Positions 23,646 to 36,224 of a stretch of 64,000 nt of DNA are shown piece by piece (within the stretch, counting starts at the first letter, position 1; every line of letters begins with the position of its first letter). Location of the stretch: NCBI RefSeq assembly GCF_914767665.1, contig NC_059508.1, forward strand, positions 28,592,167-28,656,166, written 5' to 3'. The DNA is from Harmonia axyridis. Its lineage: Eukaryota; Arthropoda; Insecta; Coleoptera; Coccinellidae. The translations under genes and the position numbers were made by a program. The notes under the pieces were generated by a model. That model saw only the letters and a list, made by a program, of their open reading frames with translations. It was not told where the DNA came from and did no database searches.

Positions 23646-25004
23646 CTAATATCTAGCACTATTCTTTATATATTTATGGTAAAAATTAATTTTTCCTAAA
23701 AATTGGCGTACGTTTTTTTTCGTTTTAGGTATTGGAAATTCTCGAATAGAGACTAAATTATCTTTCATAGGCATTACCTGGTTGTTCTTGATTAAATGAC
23801 CCAAATATTTGATCGAGTTTTTAGCAAAATCGCAATTCAAAAGTTTAAGTCGAAAGCCTTCATCATAAATTGCTTGTAATAGCTTTCCTAAATGAATCAA
23901 ATGTTCCTCAAATGTTTCGGAGAAAATCAAAATATCATCTATATAATTTATACAAAATGAATTTAAATTATTTTTTCGTACGATATTGTTTAAAATACGT
24001 TGGAAATTGGCAGGAGAAATTTTTAGCCCAAAAGGTAAACACTTCCACTGCCAATGTCCTTGTTGAGTGACAAAAGCAGTCTTACTCCTATCTTTCTCTC
24101 TGACAGGAATTGACCAGAATGCGGAGTTAATATCTAATGCTGTAAACCAATGACAGTTTCTTGTTTTTAGAATTATATCATCTATAAGAGGAAATGGTTG
24201 AGCCTCCGGTACTACTAGCTTATTTAGTTCTCTAAAATCTACACATAGACGTGTCTTTTTCCCGTCTTCTCTCTTAAACGCTAAAGTTACTGGAGCCGCA
24301 AATGGCGAACTAGATTCTTCAATCAAATCTGCTTTCAACAATTCAGCTATTTGATGTTCAATTTCTAACTGATCTGGGCCGGAGCACCTGTAAGGTTTTT
24401 TAGATATATATTTATTTTCTAATAATTTTATTTGCGCTTCATGATTCTGAACTCTGCCGATATCATATTTATTTCTTGCGAAAATGGAGTCATATTTTTC
24501 CATCAATTCAAGAATTAATATTTGCTTTTCCTCCTCTAAATGATCTAGATTTGCCATAAATTTTGAAACATCTACATTTTCATTGAAATTTACCATACAA
24601 TCGAAATCTTTTGAATTCTCTTCATCTTTATCAATTGTAGAAATCTGTTTTTCAGCTTTTTGGAATATTTCCAAATTTTCTCCCTGTATAAGTCTGAATT
24701 TCTTTATGGAATCTAACCCTAACAATATATCATAACAAAAATTCTTATTATCTACTACAAAAGCTTGGATAGTATCCTCTATGTTACCAATTTTTGATTT
24801 TATATTCACGGTACTATTAATTAATTGTACACCACTGATAGTTCTGAAAATACTTTTATTTTCAAAAGTCGGTTGATTAATTTCATTAACAATTTTTTTA
24901 TTTATGAGAGTAATATTAGAACCTGTATCATAAATGGCTGAAACAGTTTTCTTATGTTCTACTAGTACATTCAGTTTTATCAGCGGTGTGAGGTTTAGTT
25001 TTTT
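23646..25004 (-). pseudogene. Gypsy-A copy 4 protease-RT
   Basis: Identical in layout and protein sequence to copy 1 (ISPANFQRIL form), consistent with the 23325-bp duplication. Ends at the same stop after KNSARY. Confidence 0.88.
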
Positions 25005-26005
25005 TGTTCAGGAATAGCTAAATTGAGCCTTTCTTCCATTTCCAAGTTATTTACCAATTTAATTTGATTATGTCTTATTTTGTTACGACAAAGTTCAGTT
25101 GGATGATATCGTCCCGGTTTCCCTAATCGTTCACATATAAAACAAGGTTTTTTTTCTACACTACTAACTATTGGATTTGAAGTAACAGTTTTAACAGTGG
25201 CTTTTTGGTTTTTTTTATTGACTAATGACTCTAATTTCCTTAAGTGACTCATTAAGTTCTCTGTGGAATTTATTTCCCCTTTATCAATTCTGTCTTGAAC
25301 GTATATGGGTAATCCTACTACTATCAAATAAATCCTAGTCCTAATAGACATTTCTGGATAAACTTCTAAAAGAAGTTTTTCCTTCCTTAATGCGTATTCT
25401 AACAAGGAACCCCCTAAAAATTTATAACCAAATGCCATTCTGACGTTAATCCAACCTTCGTCTGAAAAGGTTTGTAAAAATGACTCACGGTAAGATAACC
25501 AGGTTCCAACTGAGGATAATTTCACATGGGCTGCTGAAAACCACTCTTCTCCATTTTCTGCTAGAAATAAGCAGAGTGCTTCTATCTTCTTTTCGTCTGA
25601 CAAAATCCCATGGCGATCACATTCACATTCAAAGTTCCGCATCCAATATTTTGCATTCTGTGACTTTCCCTTGAAAACTTCTAAAACAAAAGATCTAGTC
25701 ATAGAACCTGAATCAATTGTCTTCTGCTGCAAGCCGGTAATAAATTGTTTGAATTCGCTCATAGACTCATTCCCTAGTTCTTCACTTTTATCCATTTGTA
25801 CCTCTTCCAATGTGTAATCTCTGAATATAAAATTACGGTCACTATCCATATACAAAGGTACTATGTCAGGAGGCAAAGAAATCTTTATATTTCTGAATTG
25901 ATTTCTTTTCTTCAGAGATGAACACGTTCTCTTCACTGTTTGCAGTTTGCCATCTGGTTCTGTTCTCAACACGAGGTGAAGTTTAACCTGCACAGGTGTT
26001 TCCAT
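24995..26005 (-). CDS. Gypsy-A copy 4 gag
   Basis: Intact 336-residue Gag identical to copy 1 (NIKISLPPDIV form), including the zinc knuckle and slippery end at 24998-25004. Confidence 0.88.
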   Translation of the reverse strand: METPVQVKLHLVLRTEPDGKLQTVKRTCSSLKKRNQFRNIKISLPPDIVPLYMDSDRNFIFRDYTLEEVQMDKSEELGNESMSEFKQFITGLQQKTIDSGSMTRSFVLEVFKGKSQNAKYWMRNFECECDRHGILSDEKKIEALCLFLAENGEEWFSAAHVKLSSVGTWLSYRESFLQTFSDEGWINVRMAFGYKFLGGSLLEYALRKEKLLLEVYPEMSIRTRIYLIVVGLPIYVQDRIDKGEINSTENLMSHLRKLESLVNKKNQKATVKTVTSNPIVSSVEKKPCFICERLGKPGRYHPTELCRNKIRHNQIKLVNNLEMEERLNLAIPEQKN

Positions 26006-26740
26006 CGTGACGATTGTTTCGATTTATAATCTTCTTTCTATTAAATAAAGGCTCGGATCGATGCTCTAAAAGAATATTTATTGATTTCATAAAAATATAC
26101 ATAAATAAAACAGTAATAATTACCTAAAAGAATCGAAACAACAAGCCGATTCTCTCTTCTAAATAATATCTTATCAGCTGTACAACACAATCATAAAAGA
26201 ACTTCAGTATAACCTAACATGCATAACCATAATCTTCGACCATAGAATATCAATAAAACAAAACACATAAACATAGAAAATAATGACAAATTATTTTACA
26301 TAGTATATACTGTATAACAGGAATTCTCTATTTCAGGAATGAATATGAAATAAATCATTTCCATTCACCGAACCAACTAAAATATCTCTAGCCTCATAAT
26401 TAAGTTGAATTTCAACTTACCTCAATATTTTTCTCGTTGTTTACACAACAGATTTTCAAAATAAGTGTTTACGTCGTTGCGCAGTTTTAAGCGTGCACTG
26501 GGTCCCATTACCTATTGGATTATATATTTGGGTTATATAAATACTACTATCTGTGTATTCACTAATACACAGATGATGATATTAATCGTTTATTCTCAAG
26601 ACAACTAACTCAAGTCTAACTCTATCTCAAAAGCAAGTACAGTTCACAAGGCAGAACGGAAGGACCTGACAGAAGGCAGGTTGGAAGAGACTGTCACTCT
26701 AAAGTTTTGTCCCTGACGTTCGCTCTCGACCATCGAAGGT
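26006..26740 (-). promoter_or_regulatory. Module L, copy 5
   Basis: Counterpart of copy 1 at a shift of 23325, with the CTAACTCTATCTC form. Its outer edge joins integrase at 26741, the same deletion junction as 3415/3416. Confidence 0.6.
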
Positions 26741-27528
26741 GGTGATTCTTGTTTTTTATAATCACAATTTATTTCCACAATAGAATCAGAGATTATTTTT
26801 CTAATACGATAGGGACCACAACGAATCTCATCCAACTTCTTCCTATTTAGTTTATTGCTATTTTCAATATACACAAAATCTCCCTCTTTGAAGTTAGCCA
26901 CTTTCCTATTTTTGTCGATTCTTAATTTGTTTTTCTTATGGTATTTATTAGAATTCTGTAAAGCTATGGATCTATCAGTTTCTAAGTTTTTTTCTTCTCG
27001 TAACTCTTCAGGTATTATGGGACTATCTATTCCAAATAACAAATACTCAGGAGAAAATTTGTTCACTGTATGTACAGTTTTATTATATTCATCTACACAT
27101 TCTCTAGCAATGGTTGACCAGGCTCTCCTTTTGCTTTCCTCGTTAATTTTACATCGAATGCGATTTACCAGGGTTTGATTTAATCTTTCGTTCAAACCAT
27201 TAGAGAAAGGACAATTAACTGCTGTGAACACGATTTCAATATGCCTCTGCGTGAGATAATTCTTGAATTCAGTTGAATTAATACCACTGTATTGATCGGT
27301 AAGCAATAAATCAATTTTATGATCTGACACTTTTTCCAACAAACGAATAAAATCCAAGCTAGTCTGATTTTTTGAAGTGTGTATGAAAGCAAATCTAGTG
27401 AAATGATCTACCAGTAAATGTAAATATTTCTTTGTAGACCTTCTACCACCAAAACCTTCTATTGTGTCTAAGGATACAATCTGAAAAGGTTTTGTAGCAG
27501 GTCCTAACTGAGATAAGACTCCATATTT
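26644..27528 (-). pseudogene. Gypsy-A copy 5 integrase core, fused to L
   Basis: Same KKQESPPSMVESERQ fusion and TAG stop as copy 2. The catalytic triad is present. This shows that the fusion junction was duplicated, not formed twice. Confidence 0.87.
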
Positions 27529-28368
27529 CTAATCCCTTCGAGATTTATTTCTCAAACAAGTATCACAAATTCTGCAATAATTCTTAATTATTTGATCCAT
27601 ATTCTTAAAATAATAAAATGGGCGAATTTTCAAAGCTATTTGGTGACCTCCAATATGACCATAGAATCTGTGAATTTTATCTACTAATAATTTTCCTAAT
27701 TCCTCAGATACAAAAATTCTTTCTACTCCTCTTAATTGTTTATAAAATATATCTTTTCTTTTTATAATTTTTTTTTCTATCTTTATGACATCTTCAATAT
27801 TTTTTTGATCTTTCTCAATATCTTTTTTCTCAATCATATTGACAACCTTTAAAATCTCATCAAATTCATCAGAAGAGCTGAGTACCGCATTTCTAGAAAG
27901 ACAATCTGCTCCCAAGTTTTCCGATCCCGGAGAATATTTAATATCAAAATCGTATTGCGACAGATAGTATACCATATCCCCTAACTCCTCATCAGTGCGT
28001 GATCTAATATTCAAGTTTTCAAGAGGTTTATGATCCGAGAAAACCGTAAATTTGGAACCAATCAGCCAATATTGCCAGTATCGAATAGCCTCTTTTATTG
28101 CCAGACATTCTAAATAGATGGCTTTTTTTCTTTTTTGACTTGTATTCAACTTTTTCGAGAAATAAGCCACTGGCAGAATTTCCCCATTTTCTTGTCTTTG
28201 TTTCAATACCGCACCAATTCCTTCTATACTAGCATCTGTGTAAATAAATATGGGTAAATTTTTATCGAAAATTGTTAAGATTGGCGCAGAACATAAATAA
28301 TTTTTTATTTCTTGAAAGGCTTTTTCGCAATGATCGTTCCATATAAAAACCGAATCCTTTCTCAACAA
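27529..28368 (-). pseudogene. Gypsy-A copy 5 RNase H and integrase zinc finger
   Basis: Protein identical to copy 2 (QENGEILP, MIEKKDIEK). One silent base difference lies near 27690 (AATTTTCC for AACTTTCC). Confidence 0.87.
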
Positions 28369-28433
28369 ACTATGGAGAGGCTCTAATATCTAGCACTATT
28401 CTTTATATATTTATGGTAAAAATTAATTCTTCC

Positions 28434-29741
28434 TTAAAATTGGCGTACGTTTTTTTTCGTTTTAGGTATTGGGAATTCTCGAATAGAGACTAAATTATCT
28501 TTCATAGGCATTACCTGGTTGTTCTTGATTAAATGACCCAAATATTTGATCGAGTTTTTAGCAAAATCGCAATTTAAAAGTTTAAGTCGAAAGCCTTCAT
28601 CATAAATTGCTTGTAATAGCTTTCCTAAATGAATCAAATGTTCCTCAAATGTTTCGGAGAAAATCAAAATATCATCTATATAATTCATACAAAATGAATT
28701 TAAATTTTTTTTTCGTACGATATTGTTTAAAATACGTTGGAAATTGGCAGGAGAAATTTTTAGCCCAAAAGGTAAACACTTCCACTGCCAATGTCCTTGT
28801 TGAGTGACAAAAGCAGTCTTACTCCTATCTTTCTCTCTGACAGGAATTGACCAGAATGCGGAGTTAATATCTAATGCTGTAAACCAATGACAGTTTCTTG
28901 TTTTTAGAATTATATCATCTATAAGAGGAAATGGTTGAGCCTCCGGTACTACTAGCTTATTTAGTTCTCTAAAATCTACACATAGACGTGTCTTTTTCCC
29001 GTCTTCTCTCTTAAACGCTAAAGTTACTGGAGCCGCAAATGGCGAACTAGATTCTTCAATCAAATCTGCTTTCAATAATTCAGCTATTTGATGTTCAATT
29101 TCTAACTGATCTGGGCCGGAGCACCTGTAAGGTTTTTTAGATATATATTTATTTTCTAATAATTTTATTTGCGCTTCATGATTCTGAACTCTGCCGATAT
29201 CATATTTATTTCTTGCGAAAATGGAGTCATATTTTTCCATCAATTCAAGAATTAATATTTGCTTTTCCTCCTCTAAATGATCTAGATTTGCCATAAATTT
29301 TGAAACATCTACATTTTCATTGAAATTTACCATACAATCGAAACCTTTTGAATTCTCTTCATCTTTATCAATTGTAGAAATCTGTTTTCCAGTTTTTTGG
29401 AATATTTTCAAATTTTCTCCCTGTATAAGTCTGAATTTCTTTATGGAATCTAACCCTAACAATATATCATAACAAAAATTCTTATTATCTACTACAAAAG
29501 CTTGGATAGTATCCTCTATGTTACCAATTTTTGATTTTATATTCACGGTACTATTAATTAATTGTACACCACTGATAGTTCTGAAAATACTTTTATTTTC
29601 AAAAGTCGGTTGATTAATTTCATTAACAATTTTTTTATTTATGAGAGTAATATTAGAACCTGTATCATAAATGGCTGAAACAGTTTTCTTATGTTCTACT
29701 AGTACATTCAGTTTTATCAGCGGTGTGAGGTTTAGTTTTTT
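28434..29741 (-). pseudogene. Gypsy-A copy 5 protease-RT
   Basis: Shares copy 2's TAA after KKNVRQF but not its internal TGA. Private replacements include LKIFQKTGKQ, SKGFDC and FCMNYIDD (Met for Ile beside the catalytic box), an excess of changes over other copies. YIDD itself is intact. Confidence 0.87.
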
Positions 29742-30742
29742 TGTTCAGGAATAGCTAAATTGAGCCTTTCTTCCATTTCCAAGTTATTTACCAATTTAAT
29801 TTGATTATGTCTTATTTTGTTACGACAAAGTTCAGTTGGATGATATCGTCCCGGTTTCCCTAATCGTTCACATATAAAACAAGGTTTTTTTTCTACACTA
29901 CTAACTATTGGATTTGAAGTAACAGTTTTAACAGTGGCTTTTTGGTTTTTTTTATTGACTAATGACTCTAATTTCCTTAAGTGACTCATTAAGTTCTCTG
30001 TGGAATTTATTTCCCCTTTATCAATTCTGTCTTGAACGTATATGGGTAATCCTACTACTATCAAATAAATCCTAGTCCTAATAGACATTTCTGAATAAAC
30101 TTCTAAAAGAAGTTTTTCCTTCCTTAATGCGTATTCTAACAAGGAACCCCCTAAAAATTTATAACCAAATGCCATTCTGACGTTAATCCAACCTTCGTCT
30201 GAAAAGGTTTGTAAAAATGACTCACGGTAAGATAACCAGGTTCCAACTGAGGATAATTTCACATGGACTGCTGAAAACCACTATTCTCCATTTTCTGCTA
30301 GAAATAAGCAGAGTGCTTCTATCTTCTTTTCGTCTGACAAAATCCCATGGCGATCTCATTCACTTTCAAAGTTCCGCATCCAATATTTTGCATTCTGTGA
30401 CTTTCCCTTGAAAACTTCTAAAACAAAAGATCTAGTCATAGAACCTGAATCAATTGTCTTCTGCTGCAAGCCGGTAATAAATTGTTTGAATTCGCTCATA
30501 GACTCATTCCCTAGTTCTTCACTTTCATCCATTTGTACCTCTTCCAATGTGTAATCTCTGAATATAAAATTACGGTCACTATCCATATACAAAGGTACTA
30601 TGTCAGGAGGCAAAGAAATCTTTATATTTCTGAATTGATTTCTTTTCTTCAGAGATGAACACGTTCTCTTCACTGTTTGCAGTTTGCCATCTGGTTCTGT
30701 TCTCAACACGAGGTGAAGTTTAACCTGCACAGGTGTTTCCAT
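29732..30742 (-). pseudogene. Gypsy-A copy 5 gag with two nonsense codons
   Basis: Two private stops lie in the capsid domain: TGT to TGA after NFESE (near 30356) and GAG to TAG in AENGE*W (near 30283). The zinc knuckle and the slippery site are still present downstream. This and the RT changes make copy 5 the most decayed body. Confidence 0.88.
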
Positions 30743-31475
30743 CGTGACGATTGTTTCGATTTATAATCTTCTTTCTATTAAATAAAGGCTCGGATCGATG
30801 CTCTGAAAGAATATTTATTGATTTCATAAAAATATACATAAATAAAACAGTAATAATTACCTAAAAGAATCGAAACAACAAGCCGATTCTCTCTTCTAAA
30901 TAATATCTTATCAGCTGTACAACACAATCATAAAAGAACTTCAGTATAACCTAACATGCATAACCATAATCTTCGACCATTGAATATCAATAAAACAAAA
31001 CACATAAACATAGAAAATAATGACAAATTATTTTACATAGTATATACTGTATAACAGGAATTCTCTGTTTCAGGAATGAATATGAAATAAATCATTTCCA
31101 TTCACCGAACCAACTAAAATATCTCTAGCCTCATAATTAAGTTGAATTTCAACTTACCTCAATATTTTTCTCGTTGTTTACACAACAGATTTTCAAAATA
31201 AGTGTTTACGTCGTTGCGCAGTTTTAAGCGTGCACTGGGTCCCATTACCTATTGGATTATATATTTGGGTTATATAAATACTACTATCTGTGTATTCACT
31301 AATACACAGATGATGATATTAATCGTTTATTCTCAAGACAACTAACTCAAGTCTAACTATCTCAAAAGCAAGTACAGTTCACAAGGCAGAACGGAAGGAC
31401 CTGACAGAAGGCAGGTTGGAAGAGACTGTCACTCTAAAGTTTTGTCCCTGACGTTCGCTCTCGACCATCGAAGGT
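30743..31475 (-). promoter_or_regulatory. Module L, copy 6
   Basis: L with the TATA, hairpin and donor elements unchanged. It has the CTAACTATCTC form, like copies 2 and 3, and leads into a telomere-truncated N. Confidence 0.6.
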
Positions 31476-32046
31476 CCATCTTGTTTTCTTTCTCGATGGC
31501 CCTCGATGGCCTCGCCACGCGCAGACTCGTAGCGCCACCGCACGACATGCAATAACACTATCAAGTGTAGGGTTGGTTGTCTCTCTCGTAATCTGTTCGG
31601 ATGAAGTAATATTCTAACAAATATGTACATGTAAGTATTTATAATATTGTATACATACATATTATGTATGCTTGCAAAATGAAATCTCTTCTATTTTTTT
31701 GAAAAATACATATCAATTTAAGTTTGGCCCTTTTTGGATGCATCTGTATCAATTGCCTTGTCTTTAAGCCTTTTCAAAAGCTATAAATTTTCAAGGGGAA
31801 TATTATTCTCCTCAGTCTTCCTGATAGCTAGACTTTTCTGTGAGTGTAAGTGTCTTATGTGATCGTTTGACTGCAGCCATTGCGTCCGGCACGCTCAAAA
31901 ACAAAGTGCAGAATGAAAGATGCTGCCGCCACGCTCTTTCTAACCGACATGTAACTGTTTTTTACATGTATAGGCAGGAAAATGCTATTGTTTTGCATAA
32001 TGAATATTTTCGCGCCCGGATTTCAGAGGCAAAAATTTTAAAATGC

Positions 32047-32782
32047 CCGCTACAATAAATATAATATTTAACAAATAAATTGAATAATCGCACAAGTACA
32101 TTTGTGCTCCTTCATATTTGAATGTAAACATAAAACAATAATCATGTGGAAACATTCACAGGTTGATGTCGCTCAGATACTCCGAAATACTGTAATAAGC
32201 CTTGCCTTATAAAAGTACTTTGAGTCTGATTTTGAAAACCCTAAGGTTCAAGTTTTTATAAGCATCAGGCAGGTGATTATATAAAACGAGGCCTTGATAT
32301 AACATAGATGACTCAAATTTCTTTGTTTCATGTAAGGGAAGCAGGGAGCAAGTTTGCGTTTCTTTTTTGATAATTATAAAATTTTGAATTTTTATCCATC
32401 GAATTACAGTTTATTCTTATGTATACTAATTTTTCAAAATATCATTTGAGAATTCTAGTTCAGACACATATTTTTCCAATAGAATTTTTTCACGGGTCAA
32501 GCATTCGACCTCCTGCAGAACAATGCATTGAGTTCTCGAACATGAACCGCCGGTATTTTCCGACGACTCGATACAACGACTACAGCGAAAATTATTCTTG
32601 TCCACATAAACCACCTTGCAAATAGCATCCAAACATTTATTATGCACCACAATTTCACAACCCTCAGTTCTGCACTTAATATCTACTAAACCAGCAAATT
32701 TAGAACAAAATCGACATTTCTTGTCATTTGATTCAGATGTTGGACCGCCTGCCATGACGGTCAACCTAATCTGAATGAGGAT
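32047..32782 (-). pseudogene. LINE A, fourth copy
   Basis: Repeat of LINE A with private coding changes: Leu for Ser in KFAGLVD, and loss of an Arg next to a metal-binding Cys (RCSRC for RCRRC). PHD cysteines are retained. Confidence 0.68.
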
Positions 32783-33322
32783 TATTTTTCCAAATTTTGC
32801 TGCTTCAGTTTTGTCTGTATTATCGGCACAGGTGGTCTGCGATTCCTGCGAAAATGAAACGTTTTTCATTTCTTCAGTAAAACAGGCACCACTTGGCCCT
32901 GGTTCATTTTCTATTTCTGATTGTTTGGTTTCCTCAACAAAAAAAAAAAATCGAAGGAGGACTGGTTCTTTCAGCTAATTTCTTTAGCTTTAAAGTTCTA
33001 TAATTTCAAATTGATTTTGACAAGAATTTTTGAATAACACTTTGTTATAAGAAGTAAACATACTTCGTTGAAGGTGTTGTAGTAGATTTTCTCATAACTT
33101 GCTTCTGAACCCTACATAATTCTCCCTTGGTTACAGGACTTATTTTTTCAAATTGTTGTGGTTTGTTTGAGAGAAGTTGAGTTCTCAGAGAAGTGGCCTT
33201 TTCATTTTTAGGGGCATTTCCAGATATTTTCACAAACATTGTTCTCAAAAATCCTATCAAATGAGATGGAGGAGGATTTGTCAGAAAAGCAGTACATCCA
33301 AATTCTTGAAATTTAATAGATG
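32783..33322 (-). pseudogene. Exon-like host fragment, second telomere-truncated copy
   Basis: Same truncation as 17431-17968, ending at the identical base before the telomeric tract. One private change gives VMRKST for VMGKST. Confidence 0.5.
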
Positions 33323-33349
33323 CTAACCTAACCTAACCTAACCTAACCT
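33323..33349. repeat. Interstitial telomeric tract (TTAGG)5, second copy
   Basis: CT(AACCT)5 again, same repeat number and same flanks as 17969-17995, at a shift of 15354. No degeneration of the pentamers is seen in either copy. Confidence 0.85.
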
Positions 33350-34100
33350 GCACAGGTGTTTCCATCGTGACGATTGTTTCGATTTATAATCTTCTTTCTA
33401 TTGAATAAAGGCACGGATCGATGCTCTAAAAGAATATTTATTGATTTCATAAAAATATACATAAATAAAACAGTAATAATTACCTAAAAGAATCGAAACA
33501 ACAAGCCGATTCTCTCTTCTAAATAATATCTTATCAGCTGTACAACACAATCATAAAAGAACTTCAGTATAACCTAACATGCATAACCATAATCTTCGAC
33601 CATTGAATATCAATAAAACAAAACACATAAACATAGAAAATAATGACAAATTATTTTACATAGTATATACTGTATAACAGGAATTCTCTATTTCAGGAAT
33701 GAATATGAAATAAATCATTTCCATTCACCGAACCAACTAAAATATCTCTAGCCTCATAATTAAGTTGAATTTCAACTTACCTCAATATTTTTCTCGTTGT
33801 TTACACAACAGATTTTCAAAATAAGTGTTTACGTCGTTGCGCAGTTTTAAGCGTGCACTGGGTCCCATTACCTATTGGATTATATATTTAGGTTATATAA
33901 ATACTACTATCTGTGTATTCACTAATACACAGATGATGATATTAATCGTTTATTCTCAAGACAACTAACTCAAGTCTAACTCTATCTCAAAAGCAAGTAC
34001 AGTTCACAAGGCAGAACGGAAGGACCTGACAGAAGGCAGGTTGGAAGAGACTGTCACTCTAAAGTTTTGTCCCTGACGTTCGCTCTCGACCATCGAAGGT
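33350..34100 (-). promoter_or_regulatory. Module L, copy 7, starting at telomere junction
   Basis: Same structure as copy 4, including ATATTTAGG beside the TATA box. Private changes near the gag leader are TTGAATAAAGGCACGG instead of TTAAATAAAGGCTCGG. Confidence 0.6.
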
Positions 34101-34671
34101 CCATCTTGTTTTCTCTCTCGATGGCCCTCGATGGCCTCGCCACGCGCAGACTCGTAGCGCCACCGCACGACATGCAATAACACTATCAAGTGTAGGGTTG
34201 GTTGTCTCTCTCGTAATCTGTTCGGATGAAGTAATATTCTAACAAATATGTACATGTAAGTATTTATAATATTGTATACATACATATTATGTATGCTTGC
34301 AAAATGAAATCTCTTCTATTTTTTTGAAAAATACATATCAATTTAAGTTTGGCCCTTTTTGGATGCATCTGTATCAATTGCCTTGTCTTTAAGCCTTTTC
34401 AAAAGCTATAAATTTTCAAGGGGAATATTATTCTCCTCAGTCTACCTGATAGCTAGACTTTTCTGTGAGTGTAAGTGTCTTATGTGATCGTTTGACTGCA
34501 GCCATTGCGTCCGGCACGCTCAAAAACAAAGTGCAGAATGAAAGATGCTGCCGCCACGCTCTTTCCAACCGACATGTAACTGTTTTTTACATGTATAGGC
34601 AGGAAAATGCTATTGTTTTGCATAATGAATATTTTCGCGCCCGGATTTCAGAGGCAAAAATTTTAAAATGC

Positions 34672-35407
34672 CCGCTACAATAAATATAATATTTAACAAA
34701 TAAATTGAATAATCGCACAAGTACATTTGTGCTCCTTCATATTTGAATGTAAACATAAAACAATAATCATGTGGAAACATTCACAGGTTGATGTCGCTCA
34801 GATACTCCGAAATACTGTAATAAGCCTTGCCTTATAAAAGTACTTTGAGTCTGATTTTGAAAACCCTAAGGTTCAAGTTTTTATAAGCATCAGGCAGGTG
34901 ATTATATAAAACGAGGCCTTGATATAACATAGATGACTCAAATTTCTTTGTTTCATGTAAGGGAAGCAGGGAGCAAGTTTGCGTTTCTTTTTTGATAATT
35001 ATAAAATTTTGAATTTTTATCCATCGAATTACAGTTTATTCTTATGTATACTAATTTTTCAAAATATCATTTGAGAATTCTAGTTCAGACACATATTTTT
35101 CCAATAGAATTTTTTCACGGGTCAAGCATTCGACCTCCTGCAGAACAATGCATTGAGTTCTCGAACATGAACCGCCGGTATTTTCCGACGACTCGATACA
35201 ACGACGACAGCGAAAATTATTCTTGTCCACATAAACCACCTTGCAAATAGCATCCAAACATTTATTATGCACCACAATTTCACAACCCTCAGTTCTGCAC
35301 TTAATATCTACTGAACCAGCAAATTTAGAACAAAATCGACATTTCTTGTCATTTGATTCAGATGTTGGACCGCCTGCCATGACGGTCAACCTAATCTGAA
35401 TGAGGAT
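34672..35407 (-). pseudogene. LINE A, fifth copy
   Basis: PHD ORF 35051-35494 is in frame with the acidic host stretch, as in the third copy. The only visible difference from that copy is an Ala for Asp in the host part (TCAANTD). Confidence 0.68.
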
Positions 35408-36007
35408 TATTTTTCCAAATTTTGCTGCTTCAGTTTTGTCTGTATTAGCGGCACAGGTGGTCTGCGATTCCTGCGAAAATGAAACGTTTTTCATTTCTTC
35501 AGTAAAACAGGCACCACTTGGCCCTGGTTCATTTTCTATTTCTGATTGTTTGGTTTCCTCAACAAAAAAAAAATCGAAGGAGGACTGGTTCTTTCAGCTA
35601 ATTTCTTTAGCTTTAAAGTTCTATAATTTCAAATTGATTTTGACAAGAATTTTTGAATAACACTTTGTTATAAGAAGTAAACATACTTCGTTGAAGGTGT
35701 TGTAGTAGATTTTCGCATACCTTGCTTCTGAACCCTACATAATTCTCCCTTGGTTACAGGACTTATTTTTTCAAATTGTTGTGGTTTGTTTGAGAGAAGT
35801 TGAGTTCTCAGAGAAGTGGCCTTTTCATTTTTAGGGGCATTTCCAGATATTTTCACAAACATTGTTCTCAAAAATCCTATCAAATGAGATGGAGGAGGAT
35901 TTGTCAGAAAAGCAGTACATCCAAATTCTTGAAATTTAATAGATGCTCTGCCTTCTTTCATAAAATGGTTCTGTCTGAAGACACGATCCACCACGAGTAA
36001 TTGGGTT
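35408..36007 (-). pseudogene. Exon-like host fragment, fifth copy
   Basis: Full-length version (35668-35994 for the first exon-like part). Private changes are Glu for Lys in FMKEGRAS and VQKQGMRKS for VQKQVMGKS. Confidence 0.45.
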
Positions 36008-36224
36008 CATGATCATGCGCAGAATGACCAATACCAGCGGCTGATTGCGCTTACTTTCAAATTTTAAAACTTGAAGATATGTAATAATATAATGAAAATT
36101 TATCTTCTTTTCAAACTATTTGTTGCGTTTTACCCTCGGTTTTACCGTATTAAATACGTAGAGCTAGTAAGGACTGTATTGGATGTTCCGGCAGCAGACA
36201 CAATTACAGATTCCAGATCAGTAA

